Shown piece by piece: positions 63,887 through 64,000 of a stretch of 64,000 nucleotides of DNA. Every line of letters starts with the position of its first letter. The stretch's first letter is position 1. A model generated the notes under the pieces. It made no database searches, was not told the DNA's origin, and saw only the letters and a list, made by a program, of their open reading frames with translations. Both the position numbers and the translations under genes were made by a program. Where the stretch lies: assembly GCF_000378505.1 (NCBI RefSeq), contig NZ_KB899992.1, positions 1-64,000 of the forward strand, given 5' to 3'. This stretch comes from Modicisalibacter luteus DSM 23508 (GTDB taxonomy: Bacteria; Pseudomonadota; Gammaproteobacteria; Pseudomonadales; Halomonadaceae).

Positions 63887-64000
63887 GGCTTGGTCTCGGC
63901 AGGCATTGGCACCCGCCAGTGGCGGGAACATGACGTGTGCAAACTCTAGCACAGTGCAGGGCGTCTAGTAGCCGCGCCAGCGTGACGAGATGTCGCGAGG

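Overview
The window looks like a chromosomal segment of a halophilic gammaproteobacterium close to Halomonas (Halomonadaceae). It is GC-rich and carries a Pseudomonas/Halomonas-type block leuCDB-asd-fimV-truA-trpFBA-accD-folC-dedD-cvpA-purF-metZ. It also has a class I PHA synthase with a Ser-Tyr-Cys-Val-Gly active-site box, a variant reported from Halomonas synthases. This assignment rests on recalled gene order and protein resemblance, not on a database search.

Layout. 1-9.5 kb: an apparently complete oxidative hexuronate pathway (uronate dehydrogenase, aldarolactone isomerase, galactarolactone cycloisomerase, 5-keto-4-deoxyglucarate dehydratase, and the end of the 2,5-dioxovalerate dehydrogenase gene) with a three-part TRAP transporter and a GntR/FCD regulator, then an AEC carrier and a 33-codon membrane peptide. 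9.6-18 kb: hydrolase and patatin genes, smr, prmB, aroC and a PHA module (small granule-type protein, phasin, phaC). 18-36.1 kb: a LysR gene divergent from leuC, then the long biosynthetic block for leucine, aspartate semialdehyde, tryptophan, malonyl-CoA, folate, purine and methionine. 36.3-48.8 kb: cytochrome b561 and YceI, an NDH-2-like flavoprotein, an aldo/keto reductase, a 2OG-Fe dioxygenase, a GGDEF/EAL protein, a MATE pump, dadA, a TerC carrier behind a yybP-ykoY-type manganese riboswitch, and two membrane proteins.

48.8-49.6 kb has no credible protein gene but holds the most interesting find: two tandem small RNA genes of the CsrB/RsmZ kind. Each has a GacA-type upstream box, six GGA motifs (several in hairpin loops) and a terminator. 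A KGG-repeat stress protein follows.

50.9-56.75 kb is a remnant genomic island at the 3' end of a tRNA-Leu(UAG) gene, bounded by a 19-bp exact (24 of 25) copy of the tRNA end. It holds an alpha/beta hydrolase with a divergent CGNR regulator, a LysR/SDR pair between 30-bp repeats, fragments of IS110 and IS1380 transposases, and an RTG-type class A carbenicillinase gene broken by a one-base frameshift. No integrase is left.

56.8-64 kb: the biotin operon bioB-F-H-C-D on the minus strand with a BirA-like operator over its promoter, then comF, srkA and a secreted protein of unknown function.
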